17,619 nucleotides of DNA from JAFLUQ01 sp964537995 (GTDB lineage Bacteria > Bacillota > Clostridia > UMGS1883), in assembly GCA_964537995.1 (NCBI GenBank), contig CAZICW010000033.1, forward strand, positions 1-17,619, in the 5' to 3' direction. The position numbers were made by a program, and so were the translations under genes. Below are positions 6,345 through 15,206 of the stretch, one piece after another. Every line of letters begins with the position of its first letter. The first letter of the stretch is position 1. The notes beneath the pieces were generated by a model, which saw nothing but the letters and a program-made list of their open reading frames with translations, made no database searches and was not told the DNA's origin.

Positions 6345-8316
6345 ATATCTGAATACATTCCTTGAGGGAACGCATTTTATATATGTAATTATTGTGCTTA
6401 TATGCGCGGTTTTCATTTTCCGCGAAAGCGCAATTGCCTCTATTGTGCTTTTTATATGCTCCGCGCTCATATTGCTGCATCTGTTTTTTGAGAGGCAAAA
6501 TCGCAGACGCAAGATGAAGCGGTATTTCGAAAGTCTCGCCGGAGAATCCTTTGGCAACGGGAGCTTTCCTATGTTTAACATTCCCGACCCAATGGCGGGG
6601 GTGCGCGTTGACGGCACGTTCGCGTGGTACAACAAGCCGTTTCGCGACGCTTTTATGCAGGCGGGCTTCGGCAAAAAGCTCTGCGACATTTTTCCCGAGC
6701 TGCACGTTTCCGAAATAATTGCCGAAGGCGGGGCAAGGAATATAAATGTGTCGGCAAACACAATGGAATACAAAATTTTCCCGACGATAGTCAAAAATCC
6801 CGAGCCGGATAAGGCAGCGATAATTCTGTATTTTGAAAATATTTCCGACGTAAATTCGCTTAAAGCTCTGGCGGTGAGCGAACGTCCCGCGGTTATAATC
6901 ACAGTGATTGACAACTACGACGAAGCAATTGCCGATACGGGCGAAAACGAACAGCTCGAAATTACCGCGTCAATCGACAGAACGCTGATAGGCTGGATAA
7001 ATTCCCGAGGCGGGCTTGTGCGCAAGCTGGAGAAGGATCGCTATCTCGCCATAGTTTCCCGTTCCGCCTACGAAAAAATAGCCGAGGAAAAGTTTTCGAT
7101 TTTGAATGAAATAAAGAATATAACCGTGCTTTCCGCCGCAAAGCCTACGCTCAGCATAGGCGTCGGAACCGGCGGAGAGAACATCTCCGAATCCGACAAT
7201 TTTGCGCGCACCGCGCTGGATATGGCATTGGGACGCGGCGGCGATCAGGCTGCCGTATGCGACGGCGGGAAATTCAGCTACTACGGAGGCTCGACAAAGG
7301 AAGTCGAAAAGCGCACCCGCGTCAAGGCAAGAGTTATGGCTCAGTCGCTTAAGGAGCATATCCTTTCGGCGGAAAACGTTGTAATCATGGGGCATAAAAA
7401 CGCCGACATCGACGCAATCGGCGCGGCGATAGGGCTTTCCTGCGCCGTATTCCATATGAATCGCGACGCGAAAATAATTCTCAACAGCAGTGATCCCGCT
7501 GTCGGCGCGCTTGTGGACATAATAACGAGCAACCACTACCACGACGGGCTTTTCGCCGAACGCGGCACGATAAAGGATTACATCGGGCCGCGCACGCTGC
7601 TGATTGTGTGCGACACACACCGTCCCGAGCTTACGGAAATGCCGGAGCTGCTCGAAACGGTTAGTCACAAGGCGCTTTTGGACCATCATCGACGCAGCGA
7701 AAGCTTTATTGAGGGCTGTGACCTTGTATACCATGAGCCCGGAGCTTCCTCTACCTGCGAAATGGTTGCGGAAATACTGATGTATATGGACGGAGGACTG
7801 AGCCTGAGTACAATCGACGCCACCGCGATTTACGCGGGAATCATCCTCGACACGAAAAATTTCGTGTTCAAAACGGGCTCGCGTACCTTTGAGGCGGCGG
7901 CATATCTCAGAAATTCCGGAGTTGACACGATAAAGGTCAAGCAGCTTTTTCGCGAAACCCCCGACGAATATAAGCTAAAAAGCCGGATTGTTTCCGACGC
8001 GGCAATCGACGGGAGGGGAATCTGCACGGCAAAGGTATTTACGGAATTGCCGCAGTCCCTTATTGCGCAGGCTGCCGACGAAATGCTGGACATAGCCTCC
8101 GTCAACGCTTCGTTTGTGATTTCCGCCGACGGCGACGGCGTTCGGATAAGCAGCCGCAGTCTCGGCGATATAAACGTTCAGTTGATAATGGAAAAGCTCG
8201 GCGGCGGCGGTCATGCTCTCCTTGCCGCGGCGCAGCTTAAAAACACAACCGTCAGCGAGGCGTCGGCACAGCTTGAAAAGGCTATTGACGAATATTTTGA
8301 ACAAAAAAACAAATAA
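6331..8316 (+). CDS. gdpP: Cyclic-di-AMP phosphodiesterase GdpP (DHH/DHHA1)
   Basis: GdpP hydrolyses the second messenger c-di-AMP to pApA and so affects osmotic balance, cell-wall stress and beta-lactam tolerance. The 661-aa protein has the full family layout: two membrane helices (about 15-29 and 33-52), a small PAS-like domain (about 85-175), a degenerate GGDEF domain (about 185-318) ending in the family signature GRGGDQAAV (301-309), a DHH domain with HKNADIDAIG (355-364), CDTHRPE (427-433) and LLDHHRRSE (449-457), and a DHHA1 domain with GGGGHALLAA (624-633). The metal-binding Asp and His residues look intact, so activity is expected. Normal length is about 655. It overlaps yybS by 14 bp and lies 20 bp before rplI, the classical Firmicutes arrangement. 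GAGGG lies 13 nt before the ATG, with further purines nearer. Confidence 0.97.
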   Translation: MKSNKYLNTFLEGTHFIYVIIVLICAVFIFRESAIASIVLFICSALILLHLFFERQNRRRKMKRYFESLAGESFGNGSFPMFNIPDPMAGVRVDGTFAWYNKPFRDAFMQAGFGKKLCDIFPELHVSEIIAEGGARNINVSANTMEYKIFPTIVKNPEPDKAAIILYFENISDVNSLKALAVSERPAVIITVIDNYDEAIADTGENEQLEITASIDRTLIGWINSRGGLVRKLEKDRYLAIVSRSAYEKIAEEKFSILNEIKNITVLSAAKPTLSIGVGTGGENISESDNFARTALDMALGRGGDQAAVCDGGKFSYYGGSTKEVEKRTRVKARVMAQSLKEHILSAENVVIMGHKNADIDAIGAAIGLSCAVFHMNRDAKIILNSSDPAVGALVDIITSNHYHDGLFAERGTIKDYIGPRTLLIVCDTHRPELTEMPELLETVSHKALLDHHRRSESFIEGCDLVYHEPGASSTCEMVAEILMYMDGGLSLSTIDATAIYAGIILDTKNFVFKTGSRTFEAAAYLRNSGVDTIKVKQLFRETPDEYKLKSRIVSDAAIDGRGICTAKVFTELPQSLIAQAADEMLDIASVNASFVISADGDGVRISSRSLGDINVQLIMEKLGGGGHALLAAAQLKNTTVSEASAQLEKAIDEYFEQKNK

Positions 8317-8336
8317 AAGTAAAGGATGAATAAGCT

Positions 8337-8786
8337 ATGAAGGTAGTTCTTTTGGCAGATGTAAAGGGTCACGGAAAAAAGGGTGATTTGGTTGAAGCAA
8401 GCGACGGCTATGCCCGCAACTATCTTCTCCCCCGAAAGCTGGCTCAGGAAGCGACAAAGGGCGTTCTTAACGAGCTTAAGGGGAAAAGCGACGCCGCCGC
8501 ATACCGCAAGGAGCAGGAACAAAAGGCGGCGCTCGAAGCAAAGGCGGCGCTTGAGAGCGGCGGCGTGACAATCAAGGCAAGGGCGGGCGAAGGCGGAAAG
8601 CTGTTCGGGAAAATCACCTCGCAGGATGTCGCACACGCAATCAAAATGCAGCTTCATCAGGTTATAGACAAGAAAAAAATCGTTCTCCCCGACGGGATAA
8701 AAAATATAGGCGACAAGACGGTCGATGTCAAGCTTTATCCGGAAATTTCCGCGAAGGTCAAGGTTTCGGTGGTGAGCGAACAGTAA
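8337..8786 (+). CDS. rplI: 50S ribosomal protein L9
   Basis: The 149-aa protein starts with the canonical L9 N-terminal domain: MKVVLLADVKGHGKKGDLVE, then DGYARNYLLPRKLAQEAT (23-40), which binds 23S rRNA near the L1 stalk. A charged helix rich in Lys, Glu and Ala (about 41-75) joins it to the C-terminal domain with GGKLFGKITSQDVA. L9 spans the outside of the large subunit and helps limit frameshifting and hopping. Length is normal (about 148). AAAGGATG lies a suitable distance before the ATG. The gene lies between gdpP and dnaB as in Bacillus. Confidence 0.98.
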   Translation: MKVVLLADVKGHGKKGDLVEASDGYARNYLLPRKLAQEATKGVLNELKGKSDAAAYRKEQEQKAALEAKAALESGGVTIKARAGEGGKLFGKITSQDVAHAIKMQLHQVIDKKKIVLPDGIKNIGDKTVDVKLYPEISAKVKVSVVSEQ

Positions 8787-8815
8787 TATCCGATTTGCGA
8801 AAGGAGTGAGGCGGC

Positions 8816-10153
8816 ATGGCTTCAAATCATACAGATTCTCCCATAGGAGTGAATATGCCGTATAATTTAGAGGCCGAGCAAGCCGTACTCGCAAGCGCGG
8901 TGATGAATGAAAACGCGCTGAACAGCGTTATGGGTTCGCTTACGGAGGACGATTTCTATGTAACGGCGCATAAAACGCTTTACAATGCCGTTAGCGCCCT
9001 GTTTTCCACGGGGCGGCCGGTCGATATGGTGACGGTTTCCGGCGAGTTGGGCGAAAAGCTGGACAGCATAGGCGGAATAAGCTACCTTTCAAAAATAATG
9101 CAGGGCGTTTACACAACCGAAAATCTCAGTCACTATATTTCCATTCTGCGCGACAAAACCACGCTCCGCCGCCTTATCGAGGCCGGCAGCGAAATTGTGG
9201 ACATGAGCGTGAAGGATGAGGAAGAAACCGAGCTTATTCTCGATAAAAGCGAGCAGCTTATTTTCAGCATAAGCGAAAACATCGGCGCCAAGGGCTTTTC
9301 GCATATAGGCGAGGTCGTAAAAAGCACAATGGCTCTTTTGGAGCAGCTTAAGAAGCGAAACGGCAAGGTCACGGGAATTCCGACGGGCTTTTCGGGCTTG
9401 GACGAATACACGGCGGGGCTTCAGAAAAGCGACCTGATTGTCATTGCCGCGCGTCCCGGTATGGGCAAGACCAGTCTTGCTCTCAATATTGCCGAAACGG
9501 CGGCGATACGGAATAAGGCAACCACCGCCATATTTTCGCTCGAAATGAGCAAGGAACAGCTTGCGAACCGCGTGCTTGCGAGCGAGGCTCTTATAGACCT
9601 TGCCAAGCTTAGAATCGGCGATATAGACCAAAACGACGCCACAAAGCTGGCTCATTCGCTGAAGGATATTGTGACCGCGCCGATATACATTGACGACACT
9701 CCGGGAATAACCGTTTCGGAAATCCGTGCGAAGTGCCGTCGGCTGAAAATGGAAAAAGGACTTAATTTGGTTGTAATCGACTATCTTCAGCTTATGCAGA
9801 GCGGAAAGCGCGAATCCAACCGTTCCATAGAAATAGGCGAAATCTCACGGTCGCTGAAAATCATGGCGAAGGAGCTTAACCTTCCCGTCATAACGCTTTC
9901 TCAGCTTAACCGTGCTTCGGAAAGCGAAAAACGCCGTCCGAGGATAAGCGATCTTCGTGAAAGCGGCGCTATCGAGCAGGACGCCGATCTTATTATGCTT
10001 TTGTATAATCCCGCCTCCGATGAGGAAGGCGGAGAACCCTCAAATATTGTAGAGTGCATTGTGGCAAAAAACCGCGCCGGCTCCACGGGAACCGTAAAAA
10101 TGGCATGGAGAGGCGAATTTACCAAATTCACTGACCTTGACCCCCGTCAGTAA
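8816..10153 (+). CDS. dnaB: Replicative DNA helicase DnaB (DnaC in Bacillus nomenclature)
   Basis: The hexameric helicase unwinds duplex DNA ahead of the replication fork and is loaded at oriC by the initiator and loader proteins. The 445-aa protein has an N-terminal domain (about 15-125, beginning MPYNLEAEQAVLASAVM) that binds primase, a linker, and a RecA-like C-terminal domain. The Walker A motif is ARPGMGKTS (212-220), Walker B lies in VVIDYLQL (319-326), and SQLNR (362-366) and the SDLRESGAIEQDAD stretch (378-391) are conserved. AKNRAG (417-422) near the end corresponds to the DNA-contacting region. No intein is present. The ATG is preceded by AAAGGAG at 9 nt. It follows rplI by 29 bp and precedes tilS by 21 bp. 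Confidence 0.98.
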   Translation: MASNHTDSPIGVNMPYNLEAEQAVLASAVMNENALNSVMGSLTEDDFYVTAHKTLYNAVSALFSTGRPVDMVTVSGELGEKLDSIGGISYLSKIMQGVYTTENLSHYISILRDKTTLRRLIEAGSEIVDMSVKDEEETELILDKSEQLIFSISENIGAKGFSHIGEVVKSTMALLEQLKKRNGKVTGIPTGFSGLDEYTAGLQKSDLIVIAARPGMGKTSLALNIAETAAIRNKATTAIFSLEMSKEQLANRVLASEALIDLAKLRIGDIDQNDATKLAHSLKDIVTAPIYIDDTPGITVSEIRAKCRRLKMEKGLNLVVIDYLQLMQSGKRESNRSIEIGEISRSLKIMAKELNLPVITLSQLNRASESEKRRPRISDLRESGAIEQDADLIMLLYNPASDEEGGEPSNIVECIVAKNRAGSTGTVKMAWRGEFTKFTDLDPRQ

Positions 10154-10174
10154 TAAAGATAAACGGAGAAGCAT

Positions 10175-11533
10175 ATGCTGTACGAAAAAGTTTTGAAAAC
10201 AATAAAAGAGCATAACCTCCTCAGCGGCGGAGAGACTGTAATATGCGCCGTCAGCGGCGGCGCGGACTCTATGTGTCTGCTCACCGTTATGAAGGCTCTC
10301 TCGGCCGAAATGAGACTGCGCGTTGTTGCGGCGAATCTGAACCATTCTCTGCGAGGAGCGGAGGGCGACGGAGATTCGCAATATGTGGAAACGATTTGCG
10401 AAATTCGGGGTATACCGTTTTACGGGAAAAAGCTCGACGTCGCCGCGATTGCCCATGCGCGCGGTCAAAGCATTGAGGAAGCCGGCCGCGAGGAGCGATA
10501 TAAATTTTTCCAAGAGGTTTCCGCAAAGCTTGGCGGAGCCGTGATTGCGACAGGGCATAATCTCGGCGACAACGCGGAAACCATACTTTTCCGTCTTGCG
10601 CGGGGCAGTGCGCCGCGCGGACTTTGCGGCATACAATATAAACGCGGGAATATAATCCGTCCTCTTCTGGACGCGAGCCGCGGCGAAATACGCGACTATC
10701 TCGTCGAGAACGCCGTTCTCTGGCGCGAGGACAGCTCCAATGCCGAGCTGAATTATACCCGAAACAAAATCCGCCATACGGTAATTCCCCGCCTTGAAGA
10801 GATAAATCCCGAAGCGGTGGAAAAAATCGCTGGCTTTGGCAAGAGTCTTTCCGAGGATGAGGAATATCTCGGCGGTCTTGCCGACAAGCTGCTTGAATCG
10901 GCAAGGGTTGAAAAGGATGAATACTCCACAGCCTCTATTCTGGGCGCGCCGCTTCCGATAGCCAAGCGCGCGGCGGCAAAGCTGCTTGAAATGTGGGGCG
11001 CGAAGGATATTGACCGAGACAAGGTAAGCTCTCTTCTGGCGCTTTGCTCCAAGCCCTCCGGCAGACAAATGGATATAAACGCTGACGTTTACGCGCTTCG
11101 CAGCTTTTATACAATCGTCAGGCAGGACAGAAAGCGTGAACGCGAATTTTCTTATATAATACGCGCCGGACAAAAGGTCTGTCATGAAGGCTGGGAGGTT
11201 TCGATTGAGGTAACCTCCTCTCCTCCTCCAAGCGATTCCTCCACCGCCGTGTTTGACGCGGCGCAGCTCTTCGGACTTTTCACCGTGCGTTCCCGACGCG
11301 ACGGGGACAAAATAAAGATGAAGGGCTGTGACGGCAACAAGAAGCTGAAGGATCTGTTTACGGAAATGAAAATTCCGCTCACCGCGAGAGGGCTTGTCCC
11401 CGTGATAGCGAAGGGCGATGAAATTGTTTTTGTTCCGCCTCTGCGGAAAACACCGCGTTATGCTCCGAACGAGAACACAAAAAGCTTTCTCGTAATACAA
11501 TATACGGATAAAAACAGCAAAGGAGACGATTGA
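10175..11533 (+). CDS. tilS: tRNA(Ile)-lysidine synthase TilS
   Basis: TilS joins lysine to C34 of the CAU-anticodon tRNA(Ile), so that it reads AUA codons and is charged with Ile. The 452-aa protein has the PP-loop ATP-binding motif SGGADS (27-32), NHSLRG (56-61), a GHNLGDNAET motif (127-136), IRPLLD (161-166) and YTRNKIRH (194-201), all typical of the TilS catalytic domain. A middle helical region follows. The C-terminal domain has RRDGDKIK (374-381), KKLKDLF (389-395) and VFVPPLR (418-424). In the GHNLGD motif, many homologues have Asp where Gly131 stands; the next Asp is kept. The ATG has CGGAG 6 nt upstream. The gene ends one base before hpt, and the tilS-hpt-ftsH order is conserved in Firmicutes. 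Expected to be essential. Confidence 0.96.
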   Translation: MLYEKVLKTIKEHNLLSGGETVICAVSGGADSMCLLTVMKALSAEMRLRVVAANLNHSLRGAEGDGDSQYVETICEIRGIPFYGKKLDVAAIAHARGQSIEEAGREERYKFFQEVSAKLGGAVIATGHNLGDNAETILFRLARGSAPRGLCGIQYKRGNIIRPLLDASRGEIRDYLVENAVLWREDSSNAELNYTRNKIRHTVIPRLEEINPEAVEKIAGFGKSLSEDEEYLGGLADKLLESARVEKDEYSTASILGAPLPIAKRAAAKLLEMWGAKDIDRDKVSSLLALCSKPSGRQMDINADVYALRSFYTIVRQDRKREREFSYIIRAGQKVCHEGWEVSIEVTSSPPPSDSSTAVFDAAQLFGLFTVRSRRDGDKIKMKGCDGNKKLKDLFTEMKIPLTARGLVPVIAKGDEIVFVPPLRKTPRYAPNENTKSFLVIQYTDKNSKGDD

Positions 11534-11534
11534 C

Positions 11535-12092
11535 ATGACAGACAAAAACCTGAACAGCGTAATAAGAGACGTTTTGATTTCCGAGGAAGAAATTAAAAAC
11601 AGGGTTGCGGAAATCGGCGCAAAAATCAGCGAGGACTATGCCGACCGCGAGCCGCTCATCGTGGCGGTTCTCAGCGGCAGCTTTATCTTTGCGTCCGACC
11701 TTGTGCGTTCGCTGACAATTCCCGTCGGTATAAGCTTTATCTATGCTTCAAGCTACGCCGACGGTTCGGTATCCTCCGGTGAGGTGGACATACGAACGGG
11801 CAAAGGCGGCTTGGACGTATCGGGGCGCGACGTTATAATTGTCGAGGACATAGTCGATACGGGCCGCACTCTCACGGCGGTAAAGCAATACATATCGGAC
11901 AACGGAGCGAACAGCGTCGAAATATGCTCCTTCCTTGACAAGCCGTCAAGGAGAGTCGTGCCTCTTGAGGCAAAATATGTCTGCTTTAACATTCCGAACG
12001 AATTTGTTGTCGGCTACGGTCTGGATTATGCCTACAAATACCGTCAGTTGCCCTTTGTTGGAGTTTTGAAGCCCGAAGTTTACGAAAAATAA
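11535..12092 (+). CDS. hpt: Hypoxanthine phosphoribosyltransferase
   Basis: This enzyme salvages hypoxanthine (and usually guanine) by transferring ribose phosphate from PRPP to form IMP or GMP. The 185-aa protein has the PRPP-binding motif VEDIVDTGRT (103-112), the early loop VLSGSFIF (45-52), a flexible loop region around SSYADGSVSSG (72-82), and the purine-site ending FVVGYGLDYAYKYR (157-170), which all fit HPRT. AGGAG lies 9 nt before the ATG. It starts one base after the tilS stop and ends 17 bp before ftsH. In Bacillus, HprT and TilS also lie together before ftsH. Confidence 0.96.
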   Translation: MTDKNLNSVIRDVLISEEEIKNRVAEIGAKISEDYADREPLIVAVLSGSFIFASDLVRSLTIPVGISFIYASSYADGSVSSGEVDIRTGKGGLDVSGRDVIIVEDIVDTGRTLTAVKQYISDNGANSVEICSFLDKPSRRVVPLEAKYVCFNIPNEFVVGYGLDYAYKYRQLPFVGVLKPEVYEK

Positions 12093-12109
12093 CAAGGAGG
12101 TTTTATATT

Positions 12110-13936
12110 TTGAATAAAACCATAAAAAGTCTCAGTATATATTTAATCATCACTCTGATTATCGCGATTGTCGCGGCTTATCTTTTCAGCGCTCCCGAAG
12201 AACGGAAGATGCCGTTTTCGGATCTTGTGACCGCCATAAACGAAGGTCGGGTCAGCGAGCTTGAAATCAACGATTCCACCTGTGTCGCAACCATCGACGG
12301 AATTAAAACAAATGTGGAAGCAAAGCGCGATATGCTTTATGCGCTTTGCGCCGACGCCATAGCCAATCAGATAGCCGCAGGCACGCTTACGGTTACGAAT
12401 CCCAAGCCGGAAACCGTGAGCTGGTGGGTTTCGCTTATTCCCTATCTGATTATAACGCTTATCCCCATTCTGTTCCTTGTATATTATATGCGTCAGCAGA
12501 CGGGAGGAAAGGGCGGAATCGGCGGCTTCGGGAAAAGTCATGCCAAGGTTGACGACTCAAATGCTCCAAAGGTCACCTTTGCCGATGTTGCCGGAGCGGA
12601 CGAGGAAAAGCAGGAGCTTGAGGAAATCGTTGAATTTTTGAAAAATCCCCGCAAGTTCATTGATCTCGGCGCGAGAATTCCAAAGGGCGTGCTGCTCGTA
12701 GGGCCTCCGGGAACGGGTAAAACCCTTCTTGCAAAGGCAATCGCCGGTGAAGCGAAGGTTCCGTTTTTCTCGATTTCGGGTTCGGATTTTGTGGAGATGT
12801 TCGTCGGCGTCGGCGCAAGCCGTGTGCGCGATTTGTTTGAGCAGGCACGAAAGTCTCTGCCGGCAATTATATTCATAGACGAAATTGACGCCGTGGGTCG
12901 TCAAAGAGGCACAGGCTTGGGAGGCGGACACGACGAGCGCGAGCAGACGCTTAACCAGCTTTTGGTCGAAATGGACGGCTTCGGAACAAACGAAGGAATA
13001 ATTATGATTGCCGCCACGAACCGTCCCGACATTCTTGATCCCGCGCTGCTGCGTCCGGGGCGCTTTGACCGTCAGGTTGTCGTAAGCTATCCCGACCAAA
13101 AGGGGCGCGAGGCAATTCTGCGCGTTCACTCCAAAAACAAGCCCATAGACGAGAGCAGCGTATCCCTTGAGAAAATCGCAAAAACCACCTACGGCTTTAC
13201 GGGAGCCGATCTTGAAAATTTGCTGAACGAGGCGGCGATTCTTGCCGCGCGTGCGGGAAAAAGCAAGATTACCATGGAAGAAATGGACGAAGCTATGCTT
13301 AAGACCGTAATAGGTCCGGAAAAGAAGTCCAGTATGCATACGGAAAAGGACAAAAAGCAGACCGCCTATCACGAAGCGGGACACGCGGTCGTTGCCCGTC
13401 TGCTTCCCACGCAGGATCCCGTGCATCAGGTTTCGATAATTCCGCGCGGACGCGCCGGCGGCTTTACGCTTAACCTTCCCGATCAGGACAAAACCTATAT
13501 AAACCGGCAGACCATGCTTGACAGCATCGTCGTCGCGCTCGCGGGGCGCGCCTCGGAAAAGCTGATATTCGGCGAAATAAATACGGGCGCTTCAAGCGAC
13601 CTCACCCATGCAACAAGCGTAGCACGCGAAATGGTAATGCAGTACGGCATGAGCGAAAAGCTTGGCTATGTAAGCTTTGACTCGGGCAATCACAATGTGT
13701 TTCTCGGCCGCGATATTTCCGAGGGACGGAACTACAGCGAAGCCGTCGCTGCGGAAATCGACGCTGAAATCAAGCGTATAATCGACGAATGCTACGGACG
13801 CAGCGAAACTCTTCTGAAGGAAAATATGAGCAGGCTTGAAAGCGTTGCCGAGGCACTTGTGGAAAAGGAAAAGCTCGACGGCGATGAATTTGAGGCCGCG
13901 TTTACCGCTCCGGACAGAGCTTCCGCGGAGGAATGA
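12110..13936 (+). CDS. ftsH: ATP-dependent zinc metalloprotease FtsH
   Basis: FtsH is a membrane-anchored AAA+ protease that extracts and degrades membrane and regulatory proteins. The 608-aa protein has two membrane helices (about 9-26 and 107-126) around a small extracytoplasmic domain, a Gly-rich linker (131-141), the AAA domain with Walker A GPPGTGKT (198-205), Walker B IIFIDEID (253-260) and the second-region-of-homology segment RPGRFDRQV (315-323), then the protease domain with the zinc site HEAGH (421-425) and a likely third ligand Asp in SSDLTHAT (495-502). All active residues look intact. The start is TTG at 12110, chosen because AAGGAGG lies 9 nt upstream and the first membrane helix follows directly. 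The C-terminus ends soon after the protease helices and is acidic. It is the last gene before the terminator at 13988. Confidence 0.98.
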   Translation: MNKTIKSLSIYLIITLIIAIVAAYLFSAPEERKMPFSDLVTAINEGRVSELEINDSTCVATIDGIKTNVEAKRDMLYALCADAIANQIAAGTLTVTNPKPETVSWWVSLIPYLIITLIPILFLVYYMRQQTGGKGGIGGFGKSHAKVDDSNAPKVTFADVAGADEEKQELEEIVEFLKNPRKFIDLGARIPKGVLLVGPPGTGKTLLAKAIAGEAKVPFFSISGSDFVEMFVGVGASRVRDLFEQARKSLPAIIFIDEIDAVGRQRGTGLGGGHDEREQTLNQLLVEMDGFGTNEGIIMIAATNRPDILDPALLRPGRFDRQVVVSYPDQKGREAILRVHSKNKPIDESSVSLEKIAKTTYGFTGADLENLLNEAAILAARAGKSKITMEEMDEAMLKTVIGPEKKSSMHTEKDKKQTAYHEAGHAVVARLLPTQDPVHQVSIIPRGRAGGFTLNLPDQDKTYINRQTMLDSIVVALAGRASEKLIFGEINTGASSDLTHATSVAREMVMQYGMSEKLGYVSFDSGNHNVFLGRDISEGRNYSEAVAAEIDAEIKRIIDECYGRSETLLKENMSRLESVAEALVEKEKLDGDEFEAAFTAPDRASAEE

Positions 13937-13987
13937 GGCATTAAACCGGCATGGGCGTTCATTTTCATAAAGTTTGTTAACAATCCG

Positions 13988-14020
13988 AGGACTGTCCGTT
14001 ACGGGCAGTCCTATATTTTT
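13988..14020 (+). terminator. Intrinsic terminator after ftsH
   Basis: AGGACTG (13988-13994) pairs with CAGTCCT (14006-14012). The stem continues through a T-G wobble and CCG/CGG to a 3-nt loop, giving about 11 pairs. ATATTTTT follows. It lies 51 bp after the ftsH stop and probably ends the eight-gene operon. Confidence 0.88.
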
Positions 14021-14061
14021 GCCTTCCCTTTTTTACCTTTCCAAATTTTTCTTCTGTGTTA

Positions 14062-14090
14062 TTGACAAATATTATATATTATGCTAAAAT
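14062..14090 (+). promoter_or_regulatory. Sigma-A-type promoter for the SH3 lipoprotein-pyk unit
   Basis: TTGACA (14062-14067), a 17-bp spacer and TAAAAT (14085-14090) give a near-consensus vegetative promoter about 40 nt before the ATG at 14130. It lies 42 bp after the terminator of the ftsH operon, so it begins a new unit. Confidence 0.82.
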
Positions 14091-14129
14091 AAAATTGAAT
14101 GTTTATACAATCGGAGGTGCGTTTGCTCC

Positions 14130-15152
14130 ATGAAAAAGATTATAGCTCTTGCCGCTGTGCTGCTTGCTTTACTGACCGTTGTTGCGGCGAGCATGATTTC
14201 CTGCGACGAAAAAAGCCAAAATTCCAAACTGGCGCTGAAGGCAATGGAGTCCGGGGACTACGAAAGAGCAAGGCGGCTTTACAATTTTGCAATCGAGCGC
14301 GGAGAGGCGGACAGTGAGGACGAGCGTATGTTCGATATTCTCAGCGCGTACATAGACGCTCAGCGCTGTCTGAAATCCGAGGAATTTTCCGAAGGGCTGG
14401 AAATTATTGACGCCTGCAAATACGACTATAACACTCTGCCGATACGCGACGATATGGACAATCTCTACAGTCAGCTTTCCGACGGCAAGTACGCCGACGA
14501 AAGATTAAAGTCGCTTGCGGACGTTATAAACGCCGGAGATTTTGAACGCGCAAAGGCAATGTCCGAGGAAATAGCCTCCCTATCCCTCACCTCCTCTCAG
14601 CAGGAAAGGCTTTATGCCTTGATACGGTCAACCGCCGAAAATGACGAAGAAAATCAGGGTTCGATAATATATTATGTAAAGCTCTCCGAATCCTCCGACG
14701 ACAAGACCGCGCCCATGTATTACGGTCCCGACTCCGACTCTGACGAGCTTTGCCGCATTTCCGCCGGCGAAGCCGTTGAGGTTATCGGTTTCGCGGAAAA
14801 CGGCTTTATTGAGGTTTACTATGACGGCAAAACCGGCTATGTCAAAAGCTCTTTGCTTTCCTCCGAGCCTGATGACGGGGATGCCGCGTCCGGCGGCGGC
14901 AAAGATGAAAAAAGCAAGGACGAATCCGAAGATGAAAAAAATGTTGTTGTTGAAGCAATAAGCTCAGGCGACAGGCTTTTCGTGATTACGGGAGTAAACT
15001 TCCGCACCGAGCCGGATGTCGAAAGCAAAATTATCGACGTTATCCCCGCCGGAGAGGAGGTCATATACCTCGGCGAAACGGAACACGGCTTTTATAAAAT
15101 CGAATACGACGGAGAGGTCGGCTATGTATATTGCGACTATGTGCAGAAATAG
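14130..15152 (+). CDS. Lipoprotein-like protein with TPR-like helices and two SH3-like domains
   Basis: The 340-aa protein starts with a signal sequence, MKKIIALAAVLLALLTVV, ending at a plausible but non-ideal lipobox (M-I-S-C, Cys25), so it may be lipid-anchored outside the cell membrane. Residues about 31-170 are alpha-helical and look like TPR-type pairs, with SGDYERARRLY (41-51) and AGDFERAKAM (135-144) recurring. Two bacterial SH3-like domains follow, about 178-244 and 281-339. Each ends in the pattern [FK]xx[VI]xYDGxxGYVxxxx, and the second begins VNFRTEPD, as in cell-wall-binding SH3b domains. An acidic, Gly/Ser/Lys-rich linker (about 246-272) joins them. No enzymatic domain is seen, so wall sensing, scaffolding or docking is possible; this is inference. 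GGAGG lies 12 nt before the ATG. It sits 54 bp before pyk with no terminator having a proper T-run between. Confidence 0.82.
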   Translation: MKKIIALAAVLLALLTVVAASMISCDEKSQNSKLALKAMESGDYERARRLYNFAIERGEADSEDERMFDILSAYIDAQRCLKSEEFSEGLEIIDACKYDYNTLPIRDDMDNLYSQLSDGKYADERLKSLADVINAGDFERAKAMSEEIASLSLTSSQQERLYALIRSTAENDEENQGSIIYYVKLSESSDDKTAPMYYGPDSDSDELCRISAGEAVEVIGFAENGFIEVYYDGKTGYVKSSLLSSEPDDGDAASGGGKDEKSKDESEDEKNVVVEAISSGDRLFVITGVNFRTEPDVESKIIDVIPAGEEVIYLGETEHGFYKIEYDGEVGYVYCDYVQK

Positions 15153-15157
15153 TATAA

Positions 15158-15177
15158 TTTTCCTCCGGAGCGGAAAA
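15158..15177. other. Small hairpin between the SH3 lipoprotein gene and pyk
   Basis: TTTTCC (15158-15163) pairs with GGAAAA (15172-15177) around an 8-nt loop, TCCGGAGC. On the plus strand it is followed by A-rich, not T-rich, sequence, so it is unlikely to terminate rightward transcription. It could stabilise or process the mRNA ahead of pyk. Confidence 0.35.
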
Positions 15178-15206
15178 ATAAAATTATTAAGGAAGGATTT
15201 AATATT

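Noticed and set aside
6970..7734. A 254-codon open frame antisense to gdpP
   Set aside because: Opposite an intact GdpP; no motif and no plausible promoter or ribosome site.
10040..11545. A 501-codon open frame antisense to tilS
   Set aside because: It lies wholly opposite tilS and flanking genes with clear family motifs, shows no domain, and its composition (Arg, Cys, His-rich) is typical of an antisense shadow.
12557..13426. A 289-codon open frame antisense to ftsH
   Set aside because: It mirrors the conserved AAA and protease regions of FtsH; no ribosome site or recognisable domain.
15153..15206. Terminator between the SH3 lipoprotein gene and pyk
   Set aside because: The hairpin at 15158-15177 is followed by A-rich sequence on the plus strand, so it lacks the T-run for rightward termination.
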